Positions 52,961-64,000 of a DNA stretch of 64,000 nt are shown piece by piece. Origin of the DNA: Zhengitettix transpicula (lineage: Eukaryota; Arthropoda; Insecta; Orthoptera; Tetrigidae); contig CM073595.1 in NCBI GenBank assembly GCA_037074705.1, forward strand, positions 71,968,139 to 72,032,138, read 5' to 3'. Each line of letters starts with the position of its first letter. Position 1 is the first letter of the stretch. Position numbers and translations under genes: made by a program. The notes beneath the pieces are model-generated. The model did not search any database and was not told where the DNA came from. It saw nothing but the letters and a program-made list of their open reading frames with translations.

Positions 52961-52962
52961 AT

Positions 52963-53526
52963 TAGTAAGGATATGACATTGTCAAAAATAATTGCAATAT
53001 TGGTATGGAAAGGAAAGAGAGATAGATTGTGGCTTACCTGAAAGTGAAGTGTGGTGTCGCCAAAAGAAACTGAAGGCCAGCTGTGGACTATATATATAAT
53101 GATAATAAACTGACAGTGTCAGATTATTTTACTTAGGAAAGAGGGGCAGATGGCAGCTTAAATTGACAGATGGCATTGTCAGGCTATGAAGTAATGAACA
53201 TGTCAAATATTGAAGGGCCTCTTTCAGAAATGTGGCGGTTGTCCCATATTTAATATGGTGTCACCATTCAGGACAGGAGGAGGATCTTCAAATTTTCAGA
53301 GGCATTAGCATATTCTTCAGGAGAAAATTGAGACATCCCATGTGCCCGCCAGCCAAGTATGTGCCTTGTTTTTCTCCTGGAAAAGGAGGCTGACACCTCT
53401 GAAAATTTGAAGAACTTTCACATGTCAGAGAGGTTATGCTGTGTGACAATTTCAGGTAAGCCACCTCCTTTCTTTTTTACCATACCAATTTTTAAAATTA
53501 TTTTGACAATATCACATCCATACTCG
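52963..53526. mobile_element. MITE family A copy 3 (enlarged)
   Basis: The left terminus AGTAAGGATATGACATTGTC and right terminus GACAATATCACATCCATACT match copy 1. Both arms keep the box: GGCTTACCTGAAAGTG at 53031-53046 (minus-strand CAG/GTAAG) and ATTTCAGGTAAGCC at 53449-53462. At 564 bp it is twice the size of copy 1, apparently because of internal insertion or rearrangement at about 53090-53210. Inner arms (TCAAATTTTCAGAGGCATTA and complement) also pair with copy 2. Confidence 0.7.
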
Positions 53527-53530
53527 CTTT

Positions 53531-53545
53531 TACACACACACACAC

Positions 53546-53589
<44 letters not shown>
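53531..53589. repeat. Compound microsatellite (CA)n(TA)n
   Basis: A CA run followed by a long TA run, directly after the right end of family A copy 3. Confidence 0.9.
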
Positions 53590-53593
<4 letters not shown>

Positions 53594-53880
53594 AGGCATA
53601 TTTGAATGGTGTAAAATTGTTCTTTTTGTTCTACCATCCAAGTATGGCATCAAGTTGTATTATAGTGATCTGATCTTATTGGAGTAGCAATCACTGCTAT
53701 TTAAATTGTATGTAACAGTGTTTTTATCAATTATCAGTTTGTACTATTTTTTATTATATGTTATATTTAAATTATAATGATAAATCTCATTGGGTTGTTC
53801 GGAATAATTTTTTTTCTTGTGGAAAGCAAAAACTTTCTGGAAAGAATTTAAATGATTGAGACGTGTATTTGATGTCAATT

Positions 53881-54175
53881 TTTGAACTCGCGAGTTACCC
53901 AGTTTTCATAATGAAACTCAGCGACATACATAACCCCAGAATTGACTGGAATATCGATCTATTCGCGTTATTTTCATGTAACGCTCCACCAAACCCCACC
54001 CCTAAGCGTGCTCCCCTCTCATGCCAAAAGGGTTTGAAATTATACACAGAATATATTAAAAAATGTTATGAGTCTTATTGACCCCGAAAATTATTTATTC
54101 CACGCAAATATCAACAGGTTAACATTTTTGAACATTTCTATGCCCGCCTACGTCCGCCCAGCCCTCCCACATCCG
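53881..54175 (-). repeat. Dispersed repeat R (CCCAGCTA family), copy 3
   Basis: Read on the minus strand it shows GGGGTCAATAAGAC, GTGTATAATTTCAAACCCTT, a G-rich tract, then GTCGCTGAGTTTCATTATGA and CTGGGTAACTCGCG, in the same order as copies 2 and 4. The terminal block is degraded. Confidence 0.6.
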
Positions 54176-54244
54176 CGCATTACCCAGGTTGTATGAAAGC
54201 TAACTGTAGGAGATTCTTATTCCGTTCTAATTTAGTTATATTTT

Positions 54245-54472
54245 CTGCATACATTTATGGAAACAACTGCTAGACTTGAATCTCACATAAATTATTCTGA
54301 TTTGAAGCTGCTTGAGGCCAGATTTCCTAGTCTTCTCAGACTTATCATAGGATTTTATACGCCATTTTTGTGTAACAACCCAGGGAAACCACGGGTGAGC
54401 CAGATCCTGGTGACTATTGGGATATTCGAACCCCATTAATAGTTCGACGGCTTACCGTACCCCAAAGCCACC
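54245..54472 (-). mobile_element. tRNA-derived SINE with near-intact tRNA-like head
   Basis: The head (minus strand, 54472-54409) begins GGTGGCT and ends AGTCACC, which pair as a seven-base acceptor stem with one G-T pair. It contains a B box (GGGGTTCGAATATCCC) and a D-arm-like GGTACGGTAAGCC. The body continues with CACCCGTGGTTTCCCTGGGT, a motif of the kind found in the conserved central part of insect SINEs. The 3' limit is approximate and no target-site duplication was resolved. Confidence 0.65.
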
Positions 54473-55274
54473 TCATTGAGTTGGTTTCAAAATTATATTG
54501 ATACTATTATTTATGCACGTAAAAATGTAAGTTGTGGACCTAATCAGGTAATATTGGTTCTTTCTTGTCCAATTTCCTCAGCAGAGAACTAATGGAAATA
54601 AGTCATGTAAATATAAAAATCTTAGATTTTCTCATTTATTTGTTACATATAAATTAATGTATGCATTTCCTGATATATATTTATTTTATTCCCTTATTTA
54701 TACATGTAATGTTGCCTTTATTTCCTCAAATGAGAATTAATGGAAACAATAAATAAGTTTTATATATTTAATTTTTTTTACATATTAGGTGCTTCGTTCT
54801 TTTTTACTTGTTCTTTAATTGGTAATATCTATACGTTATATTGCATTGTTAATATATTTAAATATTTAATGGGCTGCGTATGCTGCATTACTAATCAATT
54901 GTTTTCACGTTCCACGTTGCATTTATGTCCAAATATAATTAAAATCCTATTTCATAAATAAATGAAAACCGAATAATTCGTAAAAATAATGTAACTTGAG
55001 CATCTTTAAACAGCAGCAATAAATAGCTTTTACTGGAATCGATCAAATTGATCATTCTATATCTGCCAAATTTCGTGGTGCGTTTTACTAGTCGACTTAA
55101 AGGTCGAATGGATTGTAAGCTATATGTCCACGTTAAGTGTATTTTATGTGAAATTTAGGGTTATTAATTGATTATTGAGTATTAAAGATTATTAAGTAAT
55201 TTTTTATTTAAATTTACAAATTTAATAAAAAGTTATTAATATATACATTACAATTACTATGGGGGGAGGGGGGT

Positions 55275-55655
55275 CAGAAAAAACAGGTGAAAGTCTCTCC
55301 AAAGGGGTTATATTCCTCCACGACAACGCGCGACCCGTAGAAGCAGTTTCGCTGGGACATCATCGACGACCCTCCCTACAGCCCGGGCCTCGCTCCAAGC
55401 GACTTTCACCTTTTTCCACACTTGAAGAAGCACGTAGGCGGTCGAAAATTCGCGGCAGCGTGGCTGAACATGCAAGGACAGGAATGCTACCAGGAGGAAA
55501 TATTCAAACTAATCCCACGAAGCGGCAAATGCCTAAACCGATATGGAGATTATGTCGAAAAATTAGCCTACTGCATGTACAATCGTGTGGCTGTTTTGGT
55601 TGTATCAAATAAAATGTACACTTCCCACTGCAGACTTTATAACTTTAGTTTCTGA
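55275..55655 (+). pseudogene. Mariner transposase relic (C-terminal part)
   Basis: The first frame carries GVIFLHDNARP with the second catalytic Asp. After a frameshift and a shortened spacer come PPYSPGLAPSDFHLFPHLKK, with the third catalytic Asp in APSD, and GRKFAAA. After that is CLNRYGDYVEK, the usual C-terminal signature. The N-terminal half and first catalytic Asp are absent, so the element is inactive. Confidence 0.75.
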
Positions 55656-56794
55656 TCTCCAATTTTACAAGTAATGATTTCTCTATTATCAGCAATGAAC
55701 TTTTAATTTCTCCACCTCTTGCAACGTCTTCCTGTATAGTAATTTATTATAACTAATGGAGCTGTCTTTCCTTGGTGTCGTAAGTGTAAAAATAATAGAA
55801 AAGTAATAGTTGAGCAATCGAGCCCACGGAATTGAAGTTTCATCAATTTGCGTCGTTAACCTCAATAATCCTACCATTCCAAGAACAATTAATCTCTATC
55901 GTGGATAGGGGAAATCACTGTTTCTGCAGCGTCTCCAAGAATTTTAAATAATACTTCATTACATAATTTAATTTTTATGCCTCAGGTTTCATTCTCATTG
56001 GACGTGAAAGTTACAGGAACTGCCTAGTAATAGCTGAAGCGGGCGAAGGTGTCGCCACTAGGAGTTGCAATTCACGCAAGCGAAATTACTTGTTGTGTCT
56101 CTGGAACGCGATGAGTGGTTAATAATGATAAGATAGGCGAGCTGCACGCTGTGACGGGCTGGCCACGACTCTCCGAAGCTTCACTGACCCCTGTCTTGAC
56201 AGCCTCTCCAGTCGTGAGCAGTAAACTTAAACTTCCACCGCAAATTTGAAAGTTAAATGCACCACTTGTGAGGTCGGCTTCTGGTACTGTATTGTCGAAG
56301 CATTAATGCTCCGTCTGTCCACATGATCTCACTGATGTTGAGTAACATGAAATCAAAGCGGAGGCTGATCTTCAGTTTCCTGGAGTGTCCTTTCATACTT
56401 TCCAACTTGATCCAGATTGTTTATTCAGTCTCTGCTTACTTTCAAGTCAAGTAATCTGTATGGCTGACAACTTCCAGATATTGCTCGGAAGTTTCAGGGT
56501 ATCTGTACGAGGCTCTCGCATGGGGATAGAAACAAGTCATGTTAAAACTTTACATAAATTATTTAAGACAACATGTACACAAAAATCCATTTAGTTGAGC
56601 CTTTGCTTGAAAATTGTTAAACGTGATTGTCACAATTTGAAAGGAAAAGTGTACAAAGCAAGGTTACATTTTAATTGATTACAGTTGTAAAATATACAAT
56701 CTGAAATGTGTAATAATAGTCATTATTATCTGAATTCATTGAATTTTAAATAAATAAACGAGCCAAATACATTATATATAAATTCAACATTCAA

Positions 56795-57087
56795 CTTGGC
56801 GTTTAACCCCGAAGGGTGGGCTGTGGAAATTTTCAAACATGTTAAAACGGCCGATAATTTCGTCGAAAGAAACTTTTAAGTGGTCAATGAGATAGATAGC
56901 GTTTCTCCAGGTATTTTGTGTATAATTTCAACCCCTTTCGGCATGGGAGGGAGCACCTATAGGGATGGGGGTGGAGGGGCTTTACATAAAAATAACGCGT
57001 AAACAACCGAGATTAGAGTCAAATCCGGGGTTATGGATGTCGCTGTGTTAAATAATGACAAGTCGGGTAACGCCGGGCACCCAGCTA
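56795..57087 (+). repeat. Dispersed repeat R (CCCAGCTA family), copy 4 (most complete)
   Basis: Ordered blocks: GTGGAAATTTTCAAACATGT, GGTCAATGAGATAGATAG, GTGTATAATTTCAACCCCTT followed by TCGGCATGGGAGG, a G-rich segment, TAACGCG, GTCGCTGTGTTAAATAATGA, and the end GTAACGCCGGGCACCCAGCT. This is the best reference for the family in the window. I see no coding region in it. It may be the 3' end of a longer retroelement. Confidence 0.7.
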
Positions 57088-57532
57088 GAATTTTTTTTTT
57101 ATAAATATCAGGTTTATAAAATATTGTTCTCTCTCAATTTTTAGGTATTCAGATTCGTTAAAATTTTTATATATGCATCTGAAGAAGTTCCAAGAAAAAT
57201 AAACAATGCTAATTTTTAATAATATGTTCTAATTTTATATATGTTCATGACGAAGTTTGTTGCTTTATTTATTTAAAATTTAAAATGTGTATTAATATAT
57301 ACAACTCGTCGCTTTCAGTTATAAAGATTTAATTCTTAAAATGTTCAGTAATTGACGACTACCTTGGTGAATTTTTTTTGAGATTCCCATTATTGTGAAA
57401 TGATGTGGGGGACATGACTGAGTAAACCTCGCAGAGGAGAGAAAATGTGTTGGGCCTTATGTACCTAACACGCTTGCTACAACAAACCGCTTGAAACCCA
57501 CATGACTGTAAAAAGGAGACGTTTGGGATACC

Positions 57533-57760
57533 AGGAGCACAAAACGTAGAACAATGGGTACGTGTAATGTTGTTCGATGAGGTGGCTTTCATCCGCTGCT
57601 CACCGCAAGACGTGTTTATATGTGTGGTGCAAACCGGAAGGCTGGAGCTGCGTCGTAAGGCCGAACAAAAGAAGGTACTATTCCCATTGCTGTTACTAAT
57701 AGCCTTAAATGAATCTCGAAAGTTTCTCTTAAAAATTTCAAGTACATCTAGCAAACAATG
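57533..57760 (+). pseudogene. Possible Tc1-like transposase fragment
   Basis: A 67-residue frame with EQWVRVMLFDEVAF just upstream resembles the W..V.F.DE..F catalytic block of Tc1 transposases, followed by residues spaced like the V.R..GR stretch. No other Tc1 motif or inverted repeat was found, so the call is tentative. Confidence 0.35.
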
Positions 57761-60099
57761 TAGGTTCTAAAGTTGATGTCGTGTTGAAACATGTAGAAAC
57801 ATTTTTTGTCCGTGACAAAAGGAGAGTTGAAGCATAAGTGGAAACAAGAATCGAGCTAAACAAAAGGATACAAAACCAGGTCAAACAAAATAGATCTCTA
57901 ATAGAAGAAAAAGGAAGCCACGGGGAAAGAGAAATGAGCACAATAGTTAATGCACAAATTAAGCTTATTAGGATCTTACATTTAGGTGAACAACTACTTC
58001 TGGAACAGGGCCTTATCTAAAGACGTGGCATACAATTTATATTTTTCTATACACAGAGAGTCTATCAGCATACACGTGTTTTTTTAAAAATTAATTTATA
58101 TTCGAATACAACTCCTTCCCAATGTATTCGATAAAGCTTTAACCTCCTGTTCTAGTGATCTAGATCATAATCTAGCTGCAACAACTTGAATTTTTTTGCA
58201 TTATAAAATGAAATATATTATTTATGCAGAGTACGCTATCTAATTATTTTGTACTGGTAATTAATTTGGTCAACTAAGATGTTATGCTTTTAGAAAATTT
58301 TGCCTATGATTCGTAGGTCGCTATTAAATATTTTCAGAGGAATATGAATTTTGGAATGATAATTTCCCAACAAAACGGTTGTGTGATAATGCTGCTTCCA
58401 TAGTAACGAAACAATTAAATCCACATCGACAATTTACAGGTCTACATTCCCTTTTGTTAGGACTTGTATTAACTTAAAATGCTGATAATTTTTCAAGAAT
58501 TTAAATTGAATATGACTGGTATATGATTGAATTAGGTTTTTCTATTTTTTCCGTCCCAAAACCAATTAATTTCTGCCAATACCAAATAAAGCTAATGATA
58601 TAACAATTTGGATACATAAAATGGTGTTTATTTATAAAAATGTTTTACAGAAATGGAAATAGTGCAACGGTGCTACGACATGAAATGAAATAAATACAAC
58701 AAAGACAAAAAAGGATAGTACTTTCAATTAGGTTTTTTACTGTTCCGTATTATTATTAACCTATCTTTCGGATCATTTCCGTAAATAGTAATATTTTAAT
58801 TTTATTGAGTAATTCGCGTTATGGAACACAGTCAGGAAGTGGTTAAAGAATAAATATCGAAAGATCGAAATATTATTTTAGAAATATAATTTGTAATACA
58901 AAATAACCACTGCATTAGCGCCAGAAGCCTCTCACGTTCTGCAAATTTACAGATTTTGTTACGTTGTAAATTCTAATTTTTTTCTTAAGATAAGAACGCT
59001 ATAGTTCTGCTCTACAACATTATAGTTCTGGAAGCTTGATAGAGTGATGAATGTTTCATCTCTCCGACCACATATTATGCTCAGTTTTTAATAATAATAA
59101 TTTCAATAACTCAATAGGAATATACAACTGGTGTAATAATTGTCCATTGTTGGTGCGATACGTGCAATCCTCTTAATAGATCAAAGGGCGACGGAGGAAC
59201 GCCTCTCGTGTTAATAACCAGCGACATTGTTACTGACACAATAAGACGTTGGCTATTGAAATTCTGCTCTAGGTAATATTATCAACCGGCTACTAACCCG
59301 ACAGTTATTTATGGATCAATTAAACAGAACAAGAATTCCATATTTAAATTATGGGAATGTTAAATCGATACAATTTATTATATAATATAATTAATAACAG
59401 ATTTGGAGTTAATAAGTGAATAATAGTTCAATTATAATGTAGCAGTTATGGACGTTGTGAAATAAGAGCTGTTAGTAGTTGCAAGTATTAATTAATTGTT
59501 AATGTTAAATTTGTTTGTCTTACATTTCGTTTTCCGAAAAGTCATTGTTTTGTTACTTTGCACTAATTGAAATTTAAGCATGATTCCATTTTCAGGTCTC
59601 CAAAATCCGTTCTATTTGCTCTGTCTTCCATATTATCACACTCCGCTACATTATTTATTTTTTGGTGCTCGTTACGTAGCATTCTACAATATAAACTCGT
59701 ATTTCTGACCTGCAAATATTGCTATTTCGGAATCGGGACTCGAAATCCTTTTCCTTACAACCGCAAATAGATTGATTGTCCTGTTGCAGCCAAAGGAATG
59801 CATCCGTAACAATTGTAGTTAATGTTAAGTGCCTGAGATGGTCTTCAAGAGGCAGTAATTACACAAATCGCAAACGGTGGAGCTTCTTGCGTGAGCGCCA
59901 GACTTCATAGCAAGAGACAGCAACCAATATTTTACAATACACATATAACGCGGCGGGAAATTGGAGGTCCGCTTTCTTTATCTGCTGTCACGTAACTCAA
60001 GCGTAACAAGAATTGGTTTGGTGCCGCTGGTCAATTATCAATTCCGTTGTCCGCGCTGGGCGGCACGCAGCCATCTTGGATTTATTAACTGCCTCTCAT

Positions 60100-60185
60100 C
60101 GCGCCCGTGTGCACTTCACACCTCTCCCCCCACCGTCCCCCCTCAGCACCATAGCGCCAATGGTCCGGGTTCGAGACCCTACATT
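60100..60185 (+). mobile_element. Possible tRNA-derived SINE fragment
   Basis: A B-box-like CCGGGTTCGAGACCCT at about 60162-60177 sits in GC-rich sequence. A convincing A box at the right distance is not visible. Confidence 0.25.
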
Positions 60186-60248
60186 ACCTCTCACTTTTGC
60201 CCTTCGTGCGTGTTTACAGTGCAAGAATCCAGTTTATTAATTCGGCAT

Positions 60249-60320
60249 CAGTGTCCCTTGCAGAAATCCTAGAGGCTGTTTCCTCTTTCAGTTCTGATTC
60301 GAGACACTGCATCACCTCCG
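60249..60320. repeat. Left arm of a 70-bp inverted repeat around the Jockey relic
   Basis: GTGTCCCTTGCAGAAATC and TTCAGTTCTGATTCGAGACA followed by CTGCATCACCTCC recur in inverted orientation at 61252-61322. The two copies are about 930 bases apart and flank the reverse-transcriptase fragment. Confidence 0.7.
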
Positions 60321-60950
60321 TGACCCAAGCCTTTCACAAGGTTTTGCACGTTGGGCTATTTTACAAACTCAAAAATAAAATGCCATCCGACATTTACCTC
60401 CACTTCGATCACATCTTATGAATAGGCAATTTCAAGTAAAATAACACCCTTGTACCAAATAAATTCTTGAGTTCCCCAAGGAAGTGTCCTAGGACCCATA
60501 CTGTATAATGTATACACGTCGGACTTACCCACCTATAACCAAAATTGCACTAGCAATATTCGCAGATGACACAGCTGTACTTGCATTGCATCAAACTCCA
60601 GTTGTGGCGTATCAACTTCTTTAAGAATACTTTAATACGTTACATACTAACACCAAAAATGGCGAGTAAAAATAAATAGCTCACAATCAGGCCATGTTAC
60701 TTTCACGCTACAACTAAATGGTTAACAAATACCATAAGGGGATACAGCGAAATATCTCGGACTCAATTTGGATACAAGGTTACCATGGAAAAATCATACA
60801 AAGATAAAGACGAAACAACATGATTTACAATTTCGTAACATGTAGGCTACTGGCTGCTAGGAAGGCATTCACAACTGTCAAGATCCGCCTGTACAAAACC
60901 ATTCTCAAGCAGATAGAAACACTTTTTGAGAGAGGAGAGAAATGGCCAGT
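60320..60950 (+). pseudogene. Jockey-type non-LTR retrotransposon reverse transcriptase relic
   Basis: Broken plus-strand frames spell the reverse-transcriptase core of Jockey-like LINEs in order: QAFHKVLHVGLFYKLKNKMP at about 60328-60387, VPQGSVLGPILYNVYTSDLP at about 60472-60531 (another frame), FADDTAVLALHQTP with the catalytic FADD at about 60562-60603, and AKYLGLNLDTRLPWKNHTKI at about 60739-60798. Several frameshifts and stops make it inactive. Endonuclease and 3' tail were not found. Confidence 0.75.
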
Positions 60951-61251
60951 CACGTTGTAGGTCTTGGAGGCATAGGAGATCACAATATCTCATAACCTAT
61001 CTGAATCCTAAATACTTTCGCTTTCGCACACCGAGAAACCACCGGAGAACGGATCTGTGTATGGTTCCGTAACCTTTATTCCGTCGATGACGTCGGCAAC
61101 CCCAAATAGAGCGGACAGAACCAATCCCGTCGCCAGCACTGCACATCCTTGATGCCTGAAAACGAACAAGGAATTTTATGACAGATAAGGCCTCAAACAA
61201 CAGACACCAAAATAAGCCATAAATACGTTCAAAACCTGAAAGATATAGTGA

Positions 61252-61322
61252 TTGACATTCACGTGGAGGTGATGCAGTGTCTCGAATCAGAACTGGAAGA
61301 GAGATTCCTGCAAGGGACATTT
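61252..61322. repeat. Right arm of the 70-bp inverted repeat
   Basis: GGAGGTGATGCAGTGTCTCG followed by AATCAGAACTGGAAGAGAG is the reverse complement of the left arm at 60249-60320 with a small number of differences. Confidence 0.7.
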
Positions 61323-61604
61323 GATACTAGATTATGTGAAACCAAACCAGCTACAAATTATGGCTTTAAAACTATAATGCTCTCTATTCTCTGACACAGA
61401 TAAAATCACGAAGGAGAAACAGGAAAAGGGTCTAGGCACAAAAATTCATAAACACCAAAATCGCTTGTTTATTTAAAGAGCCAAGTCAAATATAAGTAGG
61501 TATAACGTGGGTCAATTGGATCATCCGTTCATAAATTGCACAGAAAGGAATAACGAAATGAAATTTAAAGGTAAATGAAAAGCGGGTGTGACTGTCGGCG
61601 TGCA

Positions 61605-61690
61605 ATGGTTATTTATAATCATCACGGTAGCTGGCTTAATTAATAGTGTGTCACGCTCGCCCGTCCCTGGGATCCTAACCCTCGCAGATA
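61605..61690 (+). mobile_element. Possible degenerate tRNA-derived SINE
   Basis: TAGCTGGCTTAATTAATAGT and a B-box-like GGGATCCTAACCC in the right order resemble an eroded tRNA-like head. Both boxes have mismatches. Confidence 0.25.
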
Positions 61691-62945
61691 CAGTCATGGG
61701 GGTATCGACGGTGTACCGGGAAAGGACTCAGGTCCTTATAGAGAACGATCAACAAACGCTGAAATCCGTCGGAATTCATTATTTCTCAAATAAATATAGA
61801 AATTTCTGTGAAAAATATCGATCACAATAGATATATTTAAATATAAATTATTTGAAATCGTTATATTCTTTAGTTTGTCAGTTCAATTCGACTTTTCGAA
61901 GTTGGCAAGGTTTGTGTACTGCCGAGACTGACTGCCATGGCGGCGCTAGCTCAAGGTCATGAATGCAACGTAGTTCAACGCACTCTACTTCGTTTCACGT
62001 TATTAGTTTTGAAGTTAAATCGTAGACATGCATCCGTTTCATCCTCTTTTATCGACGTAGTTGTGAAGACTTTTTCACGTCACAAACGCAGTTCCGAATT
62101 CTTGCCCAGGCACTGCATGGAAACAGATGTGCCTACTAGTCGAAAATGACGTCTTTTGGATTAAAGTACATAGGCTAAGCATGTAAGGTCATCGGATTTG
62201 AGTTTTATTACAAGTTGACTCTTGAAAGAGTTTATCAATTTCCGAGAAATTGGTAATTCCGCCACCCTCTTCCTAAAAACTCTCTTGTCTGTACTCTCTT
62301 TTATATATAACCCGTTTTATTCTTCATGACCTAGTACAAATACATGATGAACACAATTGGTGATAATCGACAATCTGGACTACATCCTTGGTTTTCATTT
62401 CTCACTGGTTGTTCTTCACAGAGTACCTGCCTTCCGACTTGTAACTTAGTGGTGTGAAATTTTTATAATAATTAAAAATATATAATCGCAAATAATTATT
62501 AGCTGTAACACAAGTAACCGCAATTCACCTGACGAAGTTGACAGAGCACGCCATCTAGTAACTGGATTGTAAACCCGAGAATGTTTTATTCAAATCATCA
62601 TGTTGGAATATTAAAGGTAAATATCTTTGATACTAACTTTTTATGTAAAAATCCAAAAGTAATCTATTGAAACAAAAACTGACCAGACGTTTTTTCATTA
62701 TTTTTATGCAAATTGAAACAGATTATTTTAATCATGGTGTCAAATATCAATATATAAATGGGTAAATAATTAAATTTACTACAATGGTAATAATCCTGAA
62801 ACCAAAATCAAGTTACTATAATCATAAGTTTATCTTAACGTATTCTCTTATAAATTAAATTGACTGTATGTATGATTGTATGATCCGTATACAAATCTAA
62901 ACGCATGGAGAAATTACGGCACACATTTGCGTCGAATAAATAATT

Positions 62946-63066
62946 GGGGGTCAATGAGATTAATAGTGTTTATCCAGTTGATGTTTGTGTATAATATCAA
63001 CCCCTTTCCGCGTAGGAGGGGACGGAGGGGCGTTACGTGTAAATAACGCAAAATCAACGGAGAAGG
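62946..63066 (+). repeat. Dispersed repeat R (CCCAGCTA family), copy 5 (truncated)
   Basis: GGGGTCAATGAGATTAATAG, GTGTATAATATCAACCCCTT, a G-rich tract and GGGGCGTTACGTGTAAATAA match copies 2 and 4, but the 3' block with CCCAGCTA is missing. Confidence 0.6.
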
Positions 63067-63738
63067 AATTAACTTCGATTATTGTAATTATTTTAAAAAT
63101 CTTATTGTGTATTGCATTGATAAGATTAATGACAAAATAACGAAATTATATTTGTCATGTAAACGTAAGGAGGCGAAAGTTGCTGAGGACATTAACAAGG
63201 AAGAAAGGGCGGGGGAGTTTTGTTGTCTGTTCAGCGTTAATAATTCTGTCTGAACGTCTATGGAGTCAAAGGCCACGGCTTATTAAGTTAAGACAAGGGT
63301 TGATAAATGAGTCATTATTTGTATGAAATTTGATCTGTGAACCATGACCCGCCTCATAGATAAGATTCACTCCCCCGACCGGGACATGAACTTTGCTACC
63401 CAGGGTAAGTCAGACTTAAATAAATAAGTGACAGTATTTGTAGAACTCTGTTCATGACCGGACACTCTGGATAAAACCCACGATAAAATCATTTGTTAAT
63501 CTGCTGCATCTCAGCTTTTATCCAGTACAGATCTGATATGGTAAACGGTCCGTACTTGTGGACTGGAAGTGGCCTTTTAACTCGATAGCAGGCCATAAAC
63601 TTACCCATCGTACGTTACAAACTAACGATGCGTTTCGGTAGTCCCCAGATCTCCGGACAAGGAAAGAAATATTTTTCGCTTACAAATCCCAACTCGACAA
63701 GCAAGCGCTGGAGTCATCTTGATAGGATGCTGTGAGGT

Positions 63739-63990
63739 ACGAGAGTTGTTTGATAAGATTGGTAAAAATGTAACAAAATATTTTTTTTATTTCTCTACAT
63801 ATTCTCCTTCTTTTGCTATACACGTGGCCCATCAACCCATCACAAAAATAGGTTTTGTCAAACTCTGCAAAATACTCCCTCATTTACTTCTTCATTTGAT
63901 TAAAATTTCTTCCCACGAAGCCAAATTTTCAAGTTCTGGAACAAGAAGAAGTTCCTAGATCTGGTGAATAGGGTGATACCAAGAGAATCT
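63739..63990 (-). pseudogene. Mariner transposase relic, different lineage, at the window edge
   Basis: On the minus strand, VSPYSPDLG is followed after a frameshift by RNFFLFQNLKIWLRGKKF, where the catalytic SD is replaced by RN. Next come a stop, NEEVNE, AEFDKTYFCDG and finally ATCIAKEGEYVEK. The residue pattern (FFLF, KIW) differs from the relic at 55275, so it comes from another mariner subfamily. The upstream part of the element would lie beyond 64000. Confidence 0.7.
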
Positions 63991-64000
63991 CAAAAGACAG

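Larger units (their letters stand above)
52404..64000. other. Transposon-rich gene-free region downstream of the SLC22 gene
   Basis: Beyond the transporter stop codon there is no recognisable host gene up to the window end. The transporter 3' UTR occupies an unknown part of the first few hundred bases. Individually listed elements cover part of the rest. Stretches 53700-53880, 54500-55250, 55660-56780, 57100-57400, 57780-59950 and 61700-62940 hold nothing I can identify. Confidence 0.5.

Noticed and set aside
1..64000. CRISPR arrays, bacterial operons or phage features
   Set aside because: None seen; spliced genes, SINEs and LINEs show this is animal nuclear DNA.

Overview
The window looks like nuclear DNA from an insect: AT-rich, intron-rich, and full of decayed transposable elements. 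It holds four complete protein-coding genes whose exons join in frame through GT..AG introns. A ZAD-type C2H2 zinc-finger gene, a gene class expanded mainly in insects, argues for an arthropod. Long introns and many MITE, SINE, mariner, hAT, Jockey and copia relics fit a medium to large insect genome. I cannot name the species.

Layout. 1-5100: no gene; a cluster of palindromic MITEs and microsatellites. 5102-8848 (-): five-exon ZAD/C2H2 zinc-finger protein, 504 aa. 8849-11330: intergenic, nothing recognised. 11331-20741 (-): nine-exon chondroitin polymerizing factor (CHPF class), 798 aa, with repeats in its introns, including a SINE with a clean target-site duplication 7 bases inside the first intron. 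20742-24730: intergenic, with one small foldback element. 24731-30566 (-): four-exon NUS1 (Nogo-B receptor / Tango14), 257 aa; intron 3 holds a gutted copia-family LTR element and intron 2 holds a MITE and a young 116-bp duplication. 30603-42643: 12 kb intergenic with a hAT relic, tRNA-derived SINE pieces and one copy of a dispersed repeat. 42653-52403 (+): ten-coding-exon SLC22 organic-cation-transporter-like protein, 566 aa. 52404-64000: gene-free and transposon-rich (MITE, SINEs, two mariner relics, a possible Tc1 relic, a Jockey reverse-transcriptase relic).

The four genes are not an operon and share no obvious pathway. CHPF works in Golgi glycosaminoglycan synthesis, NUS1 in ER dolichol synthesis, the transporter at the plasma membrane, and the zinc-finger protein in the nucleus. 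Three are on the minus strand; NUS1 and the transporter are head to head, 12 kb apart.

The most unusual pattern is in the repeats. A palindromic MITE family, with eight or more copies or fragments here, carries near its ends a conserved TTTCAGGTAAG-type box. This is an acceptor-like CAG fused directly to a donor-like GTAAG, the layout of recursive-splicing ratchet points. Because the element is a palindrome, intact copies carry the box on both strands.
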